From Shinella sp. WSJ-2 (lineage in GTDB: Bacteria > Pseudomonadota > Alphaproteobacteria > Rhizobiales > Rhizobiaceae): 62,067 nucleotides of DNA. The stretch spans positions 1 through 62,067 of the forward strand of contig NZ_QWBU01000018.1 in the NCBI RefSeq assembly GCF_003432075.1, given 5' to 3'. The notes below the pieces were generated by a model. That model was not told where the DNA came from and did not search any database. It saw only the letters and a program-made list of their open reading frames with translations. Position numbers and translations under genes: made by a program. This document shows, piece after piece, positions 36,017 to 45,804 of the stretch (the stretch's first letter is position 1; every line of letters begins with the position of its first letter).

Positions 36017-37627
36017 ATGCAGGAAATCGGCGTTCGCAACCCCGCTCTGGGGCTCACCGCGATGGGTATCAACACCAACGGCACGGTTCGGTACAACTTT
36101 GCAGCAGAGGCTCTCTATGAAGAGGCGCTCGGTCGCGGCGAAGCTGTGAAGACCGCTCACGGCGCCCTTCGCGCGCTCACCGGCCAGCATACCGGCCGCT
36201 CGCCGAAGGACAAGTTCGTCGTCCGCGACGAAAACACCGAAAACGCCATCTGGTGGGACAACAACAAGGCCGTGTCGCGCGAGCATTTCGATGCGCTGCA
36301 TGCCGACATGCTGGCCCATGCCGGCAGCCGCGATCTCTTCGTGCAGGACCTCATCGGCGGTGCCGACCAGGACTACGCGCTGCCGACCCGCGTCGTGACC
36401 GAGCTTGCCTGGCACTCGCTGTTCATCCGCAACCTGCTCATCCGCCCGGAAGAGAAGGATCTGGCCGGCTTCGCGCCGAAGCTGACGATCATTGACCTGC
36501 CGACCTTCAAGGCCGATCCGGCCCGTCACGGCGCGCGCACCGAAACCATGATCGCCTGCGACCTGACCCGCGGCATCGTCCTGATTGCCGGCACCTACTA
36601 TGCCGGTGAGATGAAGAAGTCGGTCTTCACCGTTCTGAACTGGCTGCTGCCGTCGGAAAAGGTCATGCCGATGCACTGCTCGGCCAATGTCGGCCCGGAT
36701 GGCGACGCCGCCGTGTTCTTCGGCCTGTCGGGCACCGGCAAGACGACGCTCTCGGCCGATCCGAACCGCACGCTGATCGGCGACGATGAGCATGGCTGGG
36801 GCGAAAACGGCATCTTCAACTTCGAAGGTGGCTGCTACGCCAAGACCATCCGTCTTTCGGCCGAAGCCGAGCCGGAAATCTACGCGACGACCCAGCGTTT
36901 TGGCACCGTTCTTGAGAACGTCATCCTCGACGGCAATGGCGTTCCGGATTTCAACGACGGCTCGCTGACGGAAAACACCCGCTGCGCCTACCCGCTACAC
37001 TTCATTCCGAATGCCAGCGAGACCGGCCGTGCGCCTCATCCGAAGACGATCATCATGCTGACCGCCGATGCCTTCGGCGTCATGCCGCCGATCGCCAAGC
37101 TGACGCCCGACCAGGCCATGTACCACTTCCTCTCCGGCTACACCGCCAAGGTTGCGGGCACCGAGCGTGGCGTGACCGAGCCGGAAGCCACCTTCTCGAC
37201 TTGCTTCGGCGCCCCCTTTATGCCGCGTCACCCGACGGTTTACGGCAACCTGCTCAAGGAACTCATCGCCGAACACGGCGTTGATTGCTGGCTGGTCAAC
37301 ACCGGCTGGACCGGTGGCGCCTATGGCGAAGGCCGCCGCATGCCGATCAAGGCGACGCGCGCGCTGCTCGCCGCCGCCCTCGACGGCTCGCTGAAGAGCG
37401 CGCTGTTCCGCCGCGACGACAATTTCGGCTTCCAGGTCCCGGTCTCGGTTCCCGAGGTCGACACCAAGATCCTCGACCCGCGCTCGACCTGGGCCGATGG
37501 TGCCGCTTACGATAAGCAGGCCCAGAAGCTTGTCGACATGTTCATTGCCAACTTCGAGAAGTTCGAGGACCAGGTGGATGGCAGCGTGCGCGATGCAGCA
37601 CCCGGCCTCAAGGCCGCTGCCGAGTAA
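36017..37627 (+). CDS. pckA: Phosphoenolpyruvate carboxykinase (ATP)
   Basis: A 536-residue gluconeogenic enzyme converting oxaloacetate and ATP to phosphoenolpyruvate and CO2. The kinase P-loop is [14 protein letters not shown], the metal site region is IGDDEHGWG, and the N-terminal substrate motif is [14 protein letters not shown]. The ATG follows GGAGGAAATCTGGACC. It is transcribed away from chvI; in Agrobacterium this gene is acid-inducible and lies next to chvGI, so the shared intergenic repeats are of interest. It ends at a clear terminator. Confidence 0.97.
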   Translation: MQEIGVRNPALGLTAMGINTNGTVRYNFAAEALYEEALGRGEAVKTAHGALRALTGQHTGRSPKDKFVVRDENTENAIWWDNNKAVSREHFDALHADMLAHAGSRDLFVQDLIGGADQDYALPTRVVTELAWHSLFIRNLLIRPEEKDLAGFAPKLTIIDLPTFKADPARHGARTETMIACDLTRGIVLIAGTYYAGEMKKSVFTVLNWLLPSEKVMPMHCSANVGPDGDAAVFFGLSGTGKTTLSADPNRTLIGDDEHGWGENGIFNFEGGCYAKTIRLSAEAEPEIYATTQRFGTVLENVILDGNGVPDFNDGSLTENTRCAYPLHFIPNASETGRAPHPKTIIMLTADAFGVMPPIAKLTPDQAMYHFLSGYTAKVAGTERGVTEPEATFSTCFGAPFMPRHPTVYGNLLKELIAEHGVDCWLVNTGWTGGAYGEGRRMPIKATRALLAAALDGSLKSALFRRDDNFGFQVPVSVPEVDTKILDPRSTWADGAAYDKQAQKLVDMFIANFEKFEDQVDGSVRDAAPGLKAAAE

Positions 37628-37650
37628 GCTCTCGGTAATGATTCACGTGA

Positions 37651-37676
37651 AACCCGGCTCATAATGCCGGGTTTTT
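37651..37676 (+). terminator. Rho-independent terminator of pckA
   Basis: AACCCGGC (37651-37658) pairs with GCCGGGTT (37666-37673) over a 7-nt loop, ending in a T-run. Confidence 0.92.
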
Positions 37677-37740
37677 CGTCTGTGCAAACGGCTTTTCGTT
37701 TGTCTGTTCGCCGGTTACAACGGCCCGGAAAGGAATTTCC

Positions 37741-38175
37741 ATGGCCAGCGACCCTCTCTATATCAGCAACACGATCACCCTTGCCGGCTGGGAACTGACC
37801 GAGCAGTTCGTGCTGGCGGGCGGTCCGGGTGGGCAGAACGTCAACAAGGTTTCGACCGCGGTCCAGCTGTTCTTCGACCTGCGGAATTCCCCGTCGTTGA
37901 ACGAGCGTGTCAAGGTAAACGCGGAAAAACTAGCCGGGCGCAAGGTATCAAAGGACGGCGTGCTGATGATCGAGGCGAGCCGTTTTCGCAGTCAGGAGCG
38001 CAATCGAGAGGATGCCCGCGAGCGGCTGAAGGAGCTGATCCTCAAGGCGGCGGCGCCGCCACCGCCGCCGCGAAAGAAAACGAAGCCGACGAAAGGGTCG
38101 ATCGAACGCCGGCTCAAGGAAAAATCCGGCCGGTCGGACGTGAAACGTATGCGGGCCAAGCCCGGCGGCGAATGA
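37741..38175 (+). CDS. arfB: Alternative ribosome-rescue factor ArfB (YaeJ-type peptidyl-tRNA hydrolase)
   Basis: A 144-residue release-factor-like protein. The catalytic GGQ motif is in LAGGPGGQNVNKVSTAVQL, and the C-terminal tail is long, basic and lysine/arginine-rich (RKKTKPTKGSIERRLKEKSG), the part that enters the empty mRNA channel of a stalled ribosome. It frees ribosomes stuck on messages without a stop codon. The start is an ATG behind AAAGGAATTTCC. It stands alone after the pckA terminator. Confidence 0.94.
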   Translation: MASDPLYISNTITLAGWELTEQFVLAGGPGGQNVNKVSTAVQLFFDLRNSPSLNERVKVNAEKLAGRKVSKDGVLMIEASRFRSQERNREDARERLKELILKAAAPPPPPRKKTKPTKGSIERRLKEKSGRSDVKRMRAKPGGE

Positions 38176-38240
38176 TTGCCGCAACTTGGCCGTTTATGCG
38201 TGGGATGGAAACGAAACCTTTCCTTTACAGGAAGGCTCTG

Positions 38241-38301
38241 CTTTAGAGTTTGTCAGGGAAAAGCGAGAACCGGTTTTCCCGAAAGGACAAACGAAACAAA
38301 A
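38241..38301 (+). repeat. Dispersed palindromic element, copy B
   Basis: The sequence aligns with the - strand of 34910-34969 over about 60 nt. Outer arms are GTTTGTC (38248-38254) and GACAAAC (38286-38292). Compared with copy A, both arms changed together (C-G to T-A), so pairing is preserved. Inner arms are GGGAAAA (38256-38262) and TTTTCCC (38274-38280). It lies in the leader of the BON-LysM gene. Confidence 0.75.
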
Positions 38302-38347
38302 ACCTGGAACCCGGCAGGTTCCGTTCGGAAAAATCAGGGAGGTAGGC

Positions 38348-38860
38348 ATGGGTCTCTTCAGCTTTATCAAGAACGCCGGCAAGAAGCTCGGCATCGGCGA
38401 CGACGAGGAAGCGCCGGCAGCCGAAGCGGTCAAGAAGGAGCTCGATTCCTTCGATCTCGGCACCAAGAATGTCGAAGTCTCCGTCGAAGGCGACAAATGC
38501 GTTCTGAAGGGCGTCGTGGCCGACCAGACCGCCTTCGAAAAGGCTGTCATTGCTGTGGGCAACACGCTCGGCATTTCCAAGGTGGAAGCCGCCGAGCTCA
38601 AGGTCGCGCCCGAATCCGGCCTGAAGCTCGAGAAGATCGACCTGACCGAACTCCTGAAGACCTCGACGCCGGCCGCCGCCCCCACGCTCTACACCGTGAA
38701 GAAGGGCGACAATCTCTGGAAGATCGCCGAGGCGCATTACGGCAAGGGCAAGGGCACCAAACACACGCTGATCTTCGATGCCAACCGGCCGATGCTGTCC
38801 CATCCGGACAAGATCTATCCCGGCCAGGTGCTGCGCATTCCGGACCTCTCGGAAGCGTAA
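38348..38860 (+). CDS. BON and LysM domain protein (Kbp/YgaU-like)
   Basis: A 170-residue protein with the layout of E. coli Kbp. The short start is MGLFSFIKNAGKKLGI, followed by a BON domain at about 35-100 (VEVSVEGDKCVLKGVVADQTAFEKAV) and a LysM domain at about 117-166 (YTVKKGDNLWKIAEAHYGKGKGTKH...IYPGQVLRIP). Kbp is a cytoplasmic potassium-binding protein; LysM often binds peptidoglycan, but no signal peptide is visible here. The ATG at 38348 follows GGGAGGTAGGC. The alkB gene starts immediately after its stop. Confidence 0.92.
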   Translation: MGLFSFIKNAGKKLGIGDDEEAPAAEAVKKELDSFDLGTKNVEVSVEGDKCVLKGVVADQTAFEKAVIAVGNTLGISKVEAAELKVAPESGLKLEKIDLTELLKTSTPAAAPTLYTVKKGDNLWKIAEAHYGKGKGTKHTLIFDANRPMLSHPDKIYPGQVLRIPDLSEA

Positions 38861-39484
38861 GTGGCAGCGTCCGGGCACGGCCTCGCTCCGGGGCTGCGCT
38901 ACCTCCCCGATCATTTCGACCGTGCCGCGCAGGAAGCCCTCGTCGCGGCCATCAGGCAGGTCGTGACGGAGGCACCGCTCTTCGTGCCGCGCATGCCGAA
39001 GACGGGTAAACCCATGTCGGTCCGCATGACCAATTGCGGATCGCTTGGCTGGGTGACGGACAAGGAGCGCGGCTACCGTTACCAGCCCACCCATCCAGAG
39101 ACCGGCCGCCCCTGGCCGGCCATTCCCGAGGCGCTTCTGGCGCTCTGGGCGGATGTTTCCGGCTTCGACAGGCCGCCGGAAGCCTGCCTCGTCAATTTCT
39201 ATGATCCGGATGCCAGGATGGGCCTGCATCAGGACCGCGACGAAAACGAGTTTGACGCGCCGGTCGTCTCCGTCTCGCTGGGCGATCAATGCCTGTTTCG
39301 CGTCGGCGGTGTCTCGCGCAACGATCCGACGCGATCGTTCCGGCTGTCGAGTGGCGATGTCTTTGTGTTTGGCGGAGAAAGCCGGCTGATCTTTCACGGC
39401 GTCGACCGGATCTATCCCGGTACCTCGACGCTGCTGAAGAATGCCGGGCGCATCAACCTGACGCTTCGCCGCGTGAACCCTTGA
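38861..39484 (+). CDS. alkB: DNA oxidative demethylase AlkB
   Basis: A 207-residue Fe(II)/2-oxoglutarate dioxygenase that repairs 1-methyladenine and 3-methylcytosine by oxidative demethylation. The iron ligands are His123 and Asp125 (MGLHQDRDE) and His179 (LIFHGVDR). The 2-oxoglutarate-binding Arg is in the closing GRINLTLRRV. NFYDPDARMGLHQDRDE is the family hallmark. The GTG start directly abuts the TAA of the LysM gene, so it is probably translated from the same message. No adaptive-response genes (ada) are near. Confidence 0.95.
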   Translation: MAASGHGLAPGLRYLPDHFDRAAQEALVAAIRQVVTEAPLFVPRMPKTGKPMSVRMTNCGSLGWVTDKERGYRYQPTHPETGRPWPAIPEALLALWADVSGFDRPPEACLVNFYDPDARMGLHQDRDENEFDAPVVSVSLGDQCLFRVGGVSRNDPTRSFRLSSGDVFVFGGESRLIFHGVDRIYPGTSTLLKNAGRINLTLRRVNP

Positions 39485-39490
39485 ATCCGG

Positions 39491-40486
39491 CTACAGTTTG
39501 CGCAGCGCCACCGTCTCGATGAGGTGGTTCTTGCCCTTTTGCAGGATAAGGTCGGCGCGCGGACGGGTGGGAAGAATGTTCTGGTGCAGATTCTTCAGGT
39601 TGATGTTGCGCCAAAGATTTTCCGCGATACCCAATGCCTCCGCCTCGCTGATCGTCGCATAGCGGTGGAAGTAGGAATCCGGGTTGCGGAATGCCGTTTC
39701 GCGCAGGCGCATGAAGCGATCGACATACCAGGTATGGATTAGCGTCTCCTCGGCGTCGATATAGATCGAGAAGTCGAAGAAGTCGGAGACCATCGGCACG
39801 ATCTTGCCGTCGGCCGGCAGATTGCGCGACTGCAGCACATTGATGCCCTCGAAGATCAGGATATCCGGTCGGTCGATGGTGCGGAAGGTGTTGGGCAGCA
39901 CGTCATAAGTGAGGTGCGAATAGGTTGGTGCCTGAACGTCCTTCTTACCGGCCTTGATCGCCGAGAGGAAACGCAGGAGCGCGCCGATATCGTAGCTTTC
40001 CGGAAAACCCTTACGCTCCATCAGGTTTTCGCGCTGGAGCACGGCATTCGGATAGAGGAAACCATCCGTCGTCACGAGGTCGACTTTGGGGCTGGAGGGC
40101 CAGCGCGACAGGAGCTCGGCGAGAATACGCGCTGTGGTCGATTTGCCGACCGCCACAGAGCCGGCAATGCCGATGACGAACGGCGTCTTCGCCTCGTCCG
40201 ACAGGGTGAGGAAGCGTTTGCGCTGCTCGAACAGCATTTGCGAGGATTCGACATGGGCCGAGAGCAGGCGCGACAGCGAGAGGTAGATGCGCCGGACCTC
40301 GTCTAGGTCGATCGGGTCGTTCAGCGAGCGCAGCCGCTGGACTTCATCAGCCGTCAGCGTGAGCGGCGTGTCGGCCCGGAAATGGGCCCATTCGTCTGCC
40401 GTGAAAAAGCGGTAGGGCGAATAATCCCGGTTGCCGAAATCATCCGGAATATCCGGCTGGTCCTTGTCACGCGCTGCCTGAATCAT
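39491..40486 (-). CDS. coaA: Type I pantothenate kinase
   Basis: A 331-residue enzyme that phosphorylates pantothenate, the first step of coenzyme A synthesis. Walker A is [12 protein letters not shown], followed by [14 protein letters not shown] and [11 protein letters not shown], all diagnostic of the prokaryotic CoaA. The ATG overlaps the hisE stop in TGATG, so it is the last gene of the his cluster. It runs tail to tail with alkB, only 6 bp apart, and no terminator hairpin was seen between them. Confidence 0.95.
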   Translation of the reverse strand: MIQAARDKDQPDIPDDFGNRDYSPYRFFTADEWAHFRADTPLTLTADEVQRLRSLNDPIDLDEVRRIYLSLSRLLSAHVESSQMLFEQRKRFLTLSDEAKTPFVIGIAGSVAVGKSTTARILAELLSRWPSSPKVDLVTTDGFLYPNAVLQRENLMERKGFPESYDIGALLRFLSAIKAGKKDVQAPTYSHLTYDVLPNTFRTIDRPDILIFEGINVLQSRNLPADGKIVPMVSDFFDFSIYIDAEETLIHTWYVDRFMRLRETAFRNPDSYFHRYATISEAEALGIAENLWRNINLKNLHQNILPTRPRADLILQKGKNHLIETVALRKL

Positions 40487-40806
40487 CAGCTTTTCCGGCT
40501 GGCCTTCTCCACGAGACCGGATTGGCTCGTACGCCGCTCCAGCTCCCCCATCACATCTTGTAACGCCACCCCGCCGATTTTCAATACGACCATCAGATGA
40601 TAGAGCAAATCGGCCGTTTCGCTCGTCAAGGCGGCTTTATCGCCCTCGATCGCCGCGATAACGGTCTCGACGGCCTCTTCCCCGAGCTTTTTTGCCGCTT
40701 TCTGCTGTCCTGAAGCCACGAGCTTGGCCGTCCAGCTTTCCGACGGATCGGCCTTCGAACGGGCGTCGACGATCTCCACGAGGTCTGCAAGGGTGAAGGT
40801 GCTCAT
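40486..40806 (-). CDS. hisE: Phosphoribosyl-ATP pyrophosphatase
   Basis: A 106-residue all-helical MazG-like enzyme for the second step of histidine synthesis, removing pyrophosphate from phosphoribosyl-[17 protein letters not shown] carries the acidic metal-binding residues, and [13 protein letters not shown] the second set. The ATG at 40806 is the first with a domain match; the open frame upstream is out of register with any family. It follows hisF by 10 bp and is a separate gene, not fused to hisI. Confidence 0.94.
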   Translation of the reverse strand: MSTFTLADLVEIVDARSKADPSESWTAKLVASGQQKAAKKLGEEAVETVIAAIEGDKAALTSETADLLYHLMVVLKIGGVALQDVMGELERRTSQSGLVEKASRKS

Positions 40807-40816
40807 GGGGGCCTCC

Positions 40817-41593
40817 TCAGTCCAGCCGCATGGCGATGCCATGCTCGGCCATGTAGCGCTTGGCTTCGCCGACCGTGTAGGTGCCGAAGTGGAAGATGGA
40901 TGCGGCGAGCACGGCCGTCGCATGGCCGTCGCGCACGCCCTCGACCAGGTGGTCGAGCGTGCCAACGCCGCCGGACGCGATGACCGGCACGGAGACGCGG
41001 TCGGCAATGGTGCGGGTCAGCGCGATGTCATAACCGCCCTTCTGGCCGTCGCGGTCCATGGAGGTGAGCAGCAGTTCACCCGCGCCGCGCTCGACCATCT
41101 TCTCGGCGAAGGTGACGGCGTCGATGCCGGTCGCCTTGCGGCCGCCATGGGTGAAGATCTCCCAGCGGCCCTCTTCGCCTTCGGCAGACACCTTCTTCGA
41201 ATCGATCGAGACGACGATGCACTGGTTGCCGAACTTGTCGGCGGCTTCCGCTACGAAATCCGGGTTCGACACGGCCGCCGAATTGATCGAGACCTTGTCG
41301 GCGCCGGCGAGCAGCAGCTTGCGGATGTCGGCAACCGTGCGCACGCCGCCACCAACGGTCAGCGGCATGAAACAATGATCGGCCGTGCGCGCCACGACGT
41401 CGAAGATCGTGTCGCGATTGTCGGAGGAGGCGGTGATGTCGAGGAAGCAAAGCTCGTCGGCACCGGCCGCATCATAGACCTTGGCCGATTCGACGGGATC
41501 GCCGGCATCGACGAGATTGAGGAAGCTGACGCCCTTGACGACGCGGCCGTCTTTGACGTCGAGGCAGGGAATGACGCGGGCTTTCAGGGTCAT
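40817..41593 (-). CDS. hisF: Imidazole glycerol phosphate synthase, cyclase subunit
   Basis: A 258-residue TIM barrel that uses ammonia from HisH to close the imidazole ring. The catalytic acids are in [15 protein letters not shown] and [15 protein letters not shown], and the phosphate-binding end is [16 protein letters not shown]. The start overlaps the hisA stop as ATGA. HisF and HisA here are adjacent paralogous barrels, as usual in proteobacteria. Confidence 0.97.
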   Translation of the reverse strand: MTLKARVIPCLDVKDGRVVKGVSFLNLVDAGDPVESAKVYDAAGADELCFLDITASSDNRDTIFDVVARTADHCFMPLTVGGGVRTVADIRKLLLAGADKVSINSAAVSNPDFVAEAADKFGNQCIVVSIDSKKVSAEGEEGRWEIFTHGGRKATGIDAVTFAEKMVERGAGELLLTSMDRDGQKGGYDIALTRTIADRVSVPVIASGGVGTLDHLVEGVRDGHATAVLAASIFHFGTYTVGEAKRYMAEHGIAMRLD

Positions 41594-42333
41594 GCGGTTT
41601 CTCCCCGTGCTGCACGGATGGCAGCCAGCGCTTCCTCGGGATCGATGCGGCCGTCATAGAGCGCCCGGCCGGAAATCGCGCCTTCCAGCTTGCGGGCGTC
41701 GGGGGCGACGAGACGGTGGATATCGTCCATCGAGGCGAGGCCGCCCGAGGCGATGACGGGGATGGAGACGGCCTCGGCAAGCTGCAGCGTGGATGCCCAG
41801 TTGATGCCGGCCAAAATGCCGTCGCGGTCGATGTCGGTGTAGATGATCGCGGCGACGCCGGCGCCCTCGAACTTCTTCGCGAGCTCGATGACGCCGAGCT
41901 CGGAGGCTTCCGCCCAGCCCTCGACGGCGACCTTGCCGCCCTTGGCGTCGATGCCGACGGCGACCTTGCCGGGAAACTGCTTGCAGGCCTCGATAACGAG
42001 CGCCGGATCGCGCACCGCAACGGTGCCGAGGATGACACGGGAGAGGCCACGCGACAGCCAGTTTTCGATATGATCGAGCGTGCGGATGCCGCCGCCGAGC
42101 TGCACCGGGTTCTTCGTCGCCTTGAGGATGGCATCGACGGCGGCGCCGTTGACGCTCTCACCGGCGAAGGCGCCGTTGAGATCGACGACATGCAGCCACT
42201 CGAAGCCCTGGTCCTCGAAGGCTTTCGCCTGGGCGGCCGGGTCGGGATTGTAAACGGTGGCCTGGTCCATGTCGCCGAGTTTCAGGCGAACGCACTGGCC
42301 GTCTTTCAGGTCGATGGCGGGAAAGAGGATCAT
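41590..42333 (-). CDS. hisA: ProFAR isomerase (HisA)
   Basis: A 247-residue TIM barrel for the fourth step of histidine synthesis. The catalytic pair is Asp8 in [15 protein letters not shown] and the Asp in [14 protein letters not shown]; phosphate is held by [13 protein letters not shown]. The start is an ATG one base beyond the hisH stop region. It is coupled to hisF through a 4-bp overlap. The sequence is full length and unremarkable. Confidence 0.97.
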   Translation of the reverse strand: MILFPAIDLKDGQCVRLKLGDMDQATVYNPDPAAQAKAFEDQGFEWLHVVDLNGAFAGESVNGAAVDAILKATKNPVQLGGGIRTLDHIENWLSRGLSRVILGTVAVRDPALVIEACKQFPGKVAVGIDAKGGKVAVEGWAEASELGVIELAKKFEGAGVAAIIYTDIDRDGILAGINWASTLQLAEAVSIPVIASGGLASMDDIHRLVAPDARKLEGAISGRALYDGRIDPEEALAAIRAARGETA

Positions 42334-42334
42334 G

Positions 42335-42976
42335 TCAGGGCTTCCAGCGCAGGAAATTGGTGATGAGGGCGAGGCCGAGCGTCTGGCTCTTTTCCGGGTG
42401 GAACTGCGCGCCGGCCTTGTTGCCGCTGGCGACGAAGGCGGTCATCGCGCCGCCGTAATCGACAGTCGCGACCACATCCTCAGGGTTTTCGGCGGCAAGA
42501 TGGTAGGAGTGCACGAAATAGGCGTGCAGCGTCTCCGGGATGCCGTCAAACAGCGGATGGGCTTGTCTGCGATCCAGCGTGTTCCAGCCGATCTGCGGGA
42601 TCTTCAGGCTCTGGTCGCCGGGTGCCATCTTGACGACGTCGCCCTTGATCCAGCCGAGGCCTTCGGTCGTGGTCTTTTCGAGGCCGCGCGAGGACATCAG
42701 CTGCATGCCGACGCACACGCCGAGGAAGGGGCGGGCTTTCGCCTCGACCCTCTCGCGCAGCGCCTCCACCATGCCGGGCACGGCATCGAGGCCGCGGCGA
42801 CAATCGGCATAGGCGCCGACACCGGGCAGCACGATACGGTCGGCGCTCGCGACGCGCTCGGCCTTGTCCGTCAGGTCGATCTCGGCGGCGATGCCGGCCT
42901 CGCGGGCGGCGCGTTCGAAGGCCTTGGTGGCCGAGCGCAGGTTGCCCGAGCCGTAATCGATGATTGCAACGCGCAT
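42335..42976 (-). CDS. hisH: Imidazole glycerol phosphate synthase, glutamine amidotransferase subunit
   Basis: A 213-residue class I glutaminase that supplies ammonia to HisF. The nucleophile Cys is in [11 protein letters not shown], the oxyanion region is IVLPGVGAY, and the His and Glu of the triad are in [10 protein letters not shown]. The ATG at 42976 begins the conserved [13 protein letters not shown]; the upstream frame is not supported. It lies one base after the DUF2628 gene on the same strand. Confidence 0.96.
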   Translation of the reverse strand: MRVAIIDYGSGNLRSATKAFERAAREAGIAAEIDLTDKAERVASADRIVLPGVGAYADCRRGLDAVPGMVEALRERVEAKARPFLGVCVGMQLMSSRGLEKTTTEGLGWIKGDVVKMAPGDQSLKIPQIGWNTLDRRQAHPLFDGIPETLHAYFVHSYHLAAENPEDVVATVDYGGAMTAFVASGNKAGAQFHPEKSQTLGLALITNFLRWKP

Positions 42977-42977
42977 T

Positions 42978-43448
42978 CTAGCGTCCTTCCTTGAAACCGA
43001 CGAGGCCGAGCATGGGAGCGTGCCGGCGCGCGGAGGTTTCGGAGGCCGGGAGCGAAACGCTGTCGCGCGTTTCCGCCTCACCGGCCGGGGTTTGCGTATA
43101 ATAAATCTCCTCCGCCGTGGCGCGATCGTCGGCCGAAATCACCGCATCGACCGTCCAGCCCCGGCGTTCCAGGCCGGCGACGAACATGGCAGGGCCTTCG
43201 AGGGCGACGATGAGATTGGTGGCAAGGCAGATGCCGAGGCCGGCAAGGCCGAAGATAGGATGATCCGCAATCGCCGCGCCGAGCGCCTGGACGGCGAAGG
43301 CAAGGGCTGCGGCAAGCCAGGCGCGATGCCAGAGGAGCCAGATGACGGGCAGGACGAACGCGACCCAGGAAAATCGGTCGCGGACGATACGGGCGCTTTC
43401 GTCACCGGATGTCGTGCCCGGCGGTATCAGAACGAGGAATGTGGCCAT
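42978..43448 (-). CDS. DUF2628 membrane protein within the his cluster
   Basis: A 156-residue protein of unknown function with the DUF2628 pattern: a short N-terminal strand [11 protein letters not shown], then [21 protein letters not shown] followed by two or three hydrophobic helices ([36 protein letters not shown]). The C-terminal 50 residues are polar. It sits between hisB and hisH, with no evident link to histidine synthesis, and its stop is one base from the hisH start. An inner-membrane location is inferred. Confidence 0.82.
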   Translation of the reverse strand: MATFLVLIPPGTTSGDESARIVRDRFSWVAFVLPVIWLLWHRAWLAAALAFAVQALGAAIADHPIFGLAGLGICLATNLIVALEGPAMFVAGLERRGWTVDAVISADDRATAEEIYYTQTPAGEAETRDSVSLPASETSARRHAPMLGLVGFKEGR

Positions 43449-43473
43449 GACGGCCTCCAGCTTTGCCCTTGGA

Positions 43474-44067
43474 TCAGGCCAGCGAACCCTTCGTCGAGGG
43501 AACGCGGCCCGCCTGGCGGGGATCGATCTCGGTCGCGGTGCGCAGCACGCGTGCGACGGCCTTGAAGCACGTCTCCGAGATATGATGGTTGTTGGCGCCG
43601 TAGATGTTCTGGATATGCAGCGTAATGCCGGCATGCTGGGAAAGCGCGTTGAAGAATTCACGCACCAGCTCGGTGTCGAACGTGCCGATCTTGGGGGCGG
43701 AGAAATTGACGTTCCAGACGAGGAACGGACGGCCGGAGACATCGACGGCGGCGCGCGTCATTGTTTCGTCCATGGCAAGGTCGAGCGAGGCATAGCGCGT
43801 GATGCCGCGGCGGTCGCCAAGGGCTTTAGCGATGGCCTGTCCAATGGCGATGCCGGTGTCTTCTACCGTGTGGTGGTCGTCGACATGCAGGTCGCCTTCG
43901 GTCTTGATCTCCATGTCGATGAGCGAATGGCGCGACAGCTGGTCGAGCATATGATCGAAGAAACCGACGCCCGTCGAAATGCGCGACGTGCCGGTGCCGT
44001 CGATGTCGACGGTGACCGATACGGAGGTCTCGTTCGTCTTGCGCGAAACGCTGGCGGTGCGGCTCAT
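43474..44067 (-). CDS. hisB: Imidazoleglycerol-phosphate dehydratase
   Basis: A 197-residue monofunctional HisB (no phosphatase domain), dehydrating imidazoleglycerol phosphate in step six of histidine synthesis. Manganese-binding motifs [15 protein letters not shown] and [12 protein letters not shown] are both present, as is [12 protein letters not shown]. The ATG at 44067 is the first supported start. It is the first gene of the run hisB-DUF2628-hisH-hisA-hisF-hisE-coaA. Other his genes (hisG, hisD, hisC) are elsewhere. Confidence 0.96.
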   Translation of the reverse strand: MSRTASVSRKTNETSVSVTVDIDGTGTSRISTGVGFFDHMLDQLSRHSLIDMEIKTEGDLHVDDHHTVEDTGIAIGQAIAKALGDRRGITRYASLDLAMDETMTRAAVDVSGRPFLVWNVNFSAPKIGTFDTELVREFFNALSQHAGITLHIQNIYGANNHHISETCFKAVARVLRTATEIDPRQAGRVPSTKGSLA

Positions 44068-44399
44068 GGCAGTCTCCGGTAATTTTACCGCCGCTCCATA
44101 ACAGGGCTCTTCACAAAAGACCAGTCTTTCGAGGGGTTTCGGCGCATGCGGGAGAAGCCCGCACGGCTTGCCGCCAGGAGGAGGGAATGATCGGCGGAGC
44201 AGCGCGAAAGCCAAGCAACCGGAATGGCGTTGTGGGGGGCGTCGGGTTCGTATTGTCCGAGCTTTTTTTGGCAAGCCTCAACGGCGTCATTCTGGGCTTG
44301 AAAGCCGCGATATGGCGGAGAGGGCGCGCTGTGGAGAGAAGAGGAAAGAAGGAAAGGAGGATGAGGGGGATGCGGGTCTGCCGACATCCCCGTTGCGCT
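44068..44399. other. Gap between hisB and the small basic protein gene, no gene seen
   Basis: This 332-bp stretch probably contains the his-cluster promoter on the - strand. The short open frames in it have no family match, skewed composition and no ribosome site, so none is called. Confidence 0.5.
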
Positions 44400-44528
44400 T
44401 CACTTTTTCTTCGTCGCGCTCTCGCTGCTCTTCACCTGCGATCCCAGCGCCGGCGGGGCCTTGGCGGCCACCTTGTCCTTCTTGGGTTTGCGCGTTTCCT
44501 TGTTGCTGCGGACCTGCCCTTTTGCCAT
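44400..44528 (-). CDS. Small lysine-rich conserved protein
   Basis: A 42-residue highly basic peptide, MAKGQVRSNKETRKPKKDKV followed by an Ala/Lys/Ser tail ending KKK. It resembles short basic proteins annotated as hypothetical in many Rhizobiaceae. The ATG at 44528 follows GGGGTTACGGCA, a weak ribosome site. No domain is recognised; the charge suggests binding to nucleic acid or ribosomes, which is speculation. Confidence 0.6.
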   Translation of the reverse strand: MAKGQVRSNKETRKPKKDKVAAKAPPALGSQVKSSESATKKK

Positions 44529-44656
44529 TGCCGTAACCCCTTCGTGTTGTTGGGAGACCATAACCTGCTCATCAGGGCGGGAAAGCAAGGCTTATTTTGG
44601 GCGGCCGTGTCCTTGTCCCACCTACCGTGCGCAACCAGGGCCGGACGACAGGATGG

Positions 44657-44691
44657 CGGCGTTTGCAATTGGCGAAACGCCGCTTACATAG
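44657..44691 (+). promoter_or_regulatory. Hairpin and possible promoter ahead of hslV
   Basis: GCGGCGTTT (44657-44665) pairs with AAACGCCGC (44676-44684). TTGCAA at 44664-44669 and TACATA at 44686-44691 are 16 bp apart, a plausible promoter for the heat-shock genes that follow; sigma-32 or housekeeping use cannot be told. Confidence 0.35.
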
Positions 44692-44754
44692 GACACAACG
44701 AGGCCGCCTCGCTGGCGGTGTACCCGCCCGGTTTCCGGGCCCCAGAGGTATCCT

Positions 44755-45315
44755 ATGAGTGAACATAATCCTTACGCTTCCATGCACGCCACGACGATCA
44801 TCACCGTCCGCAAGGGCGGCAAAGTGGTGATGGCGGGCGACGGCCAGGTGAGCCTTGGCCAGACCGTCATGAAGAGCAATGCCCGCAAGGTGCGCCGCCT
44901 TGGCAAGGGCGACGTGATTGCCGGTTTTGCCGGCGCGACGGCTGACGCCTTCACACTGCTTGAGCGGCTGGAAGCCAAACTCGAACAATATCCAGATCAG
45001 CTGATGCGCGCGGCCGTCGAGCTTGCCAAGGACTGGCGCACCGACCGCTATCTGCGCCGTCTCGAGGCGATGATGCTGGTGGCCGACAAGACCGTCACGC
45101 TGGCGCTGACCGGCAATGGCGACGTGCTGGAGCCGGAACATGGCACGATGGCGATCGGTTCGGGCGGCAACTACGCCTATGCCGCGGCGCGCGCGCTGAT
45201 GGACAGCGACAAGTCGGCGGAAGAGATCGCTCGCAAGGCGATGCAGATCGCTGGCGACATCTGCGTCTATACCAACCACAATTTCGTGGTGGAGACGCTG
45301 GATGCCGACCGCTGA
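44755..45315 (+). CDS. hslV: ATP-dependent protease proteolytic subunit HslV
   Basis: A 186-residue N-terminal-nucleophile peptidase, the core of the HslUV protease. The catalytic Thr is in [21 protein letters not shown], at residue 13, because this protein has a 12-residue extension before it. In E. coli the Thr follows the initiator Met directly. The ATG at 44755 has a good AGAGG site while the internal ATG at 44782 has none, so the extension seems real and must be removed. Its end overlaps the GNAT gene by 14 bp. Confidence 0.95.
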   Translation: MSEHNPYASMHATTIITVRKGGKVVMAGDGQVSLGQTVMKSNARKVRRLGKGDVIAGFAGATADAFTLLERLEAKLEQYPDQLMRAAVELAKDWRTDRYLRRLEAMMLVADKTVTLALTGNGDVLEPEHGTMAIGSGGNYAYAAARALMDSDKSAEEIARKAMQIAGDICVYTNHNFVVETLDADR

Positions 45316-45796
45316 GGCTTACACCTTCCGGCCGGTGACAACTGCCGACCTGCCGATGCTGGAGCGCTGGCTGAATGCGCCGCATGTCCGGCGCTGGTGG
45401 GGTGAACCGGCCGACGAGGTCGCCGGCATCGCGGCGGATTTCGACGATCCGGCCATGACATCCTTCGTGGTGCTCCATGCCGGAACGCCGTTCGCCTATC
45501 TGCAGGCCTATAGGATCGACCCCCAGGACCTGTCCTTCGGTGATCGCCCCGACCGCACCGTCGGCATCGACCAGTTCATCGGCCCCTCCGACATGGTCGG
45601 CATCGGCCACGGGCCGGCGATGATCGACGCCTTCGTGAAGACGGTGTTTTCACAGGGAGTGAAGCGGGTCGTGCTCGATCCGCATCCCGACAATAGCCAT
45701 GCCATCCGGGCCTATGAAAAGGCCGGATTCCATGTTTTCGATCAACGCATGACTGAGGATGGCCCGGTGCTGATGATGGCCCGGGACCGTTGCTAG
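45302..45796 (+). CDS. GNAT-family N-acetyltransferase inserted between hslV and hslU
   Basis: A 164-residue acetyltransferase of the GNAT fold, near the aminoglycoside 6'-acetyltransferase/siderophore-acetylase group. Family features are the start [26 protein letters not shown], the region [12 protein letters not shown] at the acetyl-CoA pyrophosphate loop, and [15 protein letters not shown] near the end. It overlaps hslV by 14 bp and is followed by hslU after 8 bp, so it is made with the protease. Its substrate is unknown; drug resistance should not be assumed. Confidence 0.85.
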   Translation: MPTAEAYTFRPVTTADLPMLERWLNAPHVRRWWGEPADEVAGIAADFDDPAMTSFVVLHAGTPFAYLQAYRIDPQDLSFGDRPDRTVGIDQFIGPSDMVGIGHGPAMIDAFVKTVFSQGVKRVVLDPHPDNSHAIRAYEKAGFHVFDQRMTEDGPVLMMARDRC

Positions 45797-45804
45797 AGGA
45801 AACC

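Noticed and set aside
44085-44387. 100-codon frame upstream of hisB
   Set aside because: Pro/Ser-rich low-complexity sequence with no ribosome site or family resemblance.
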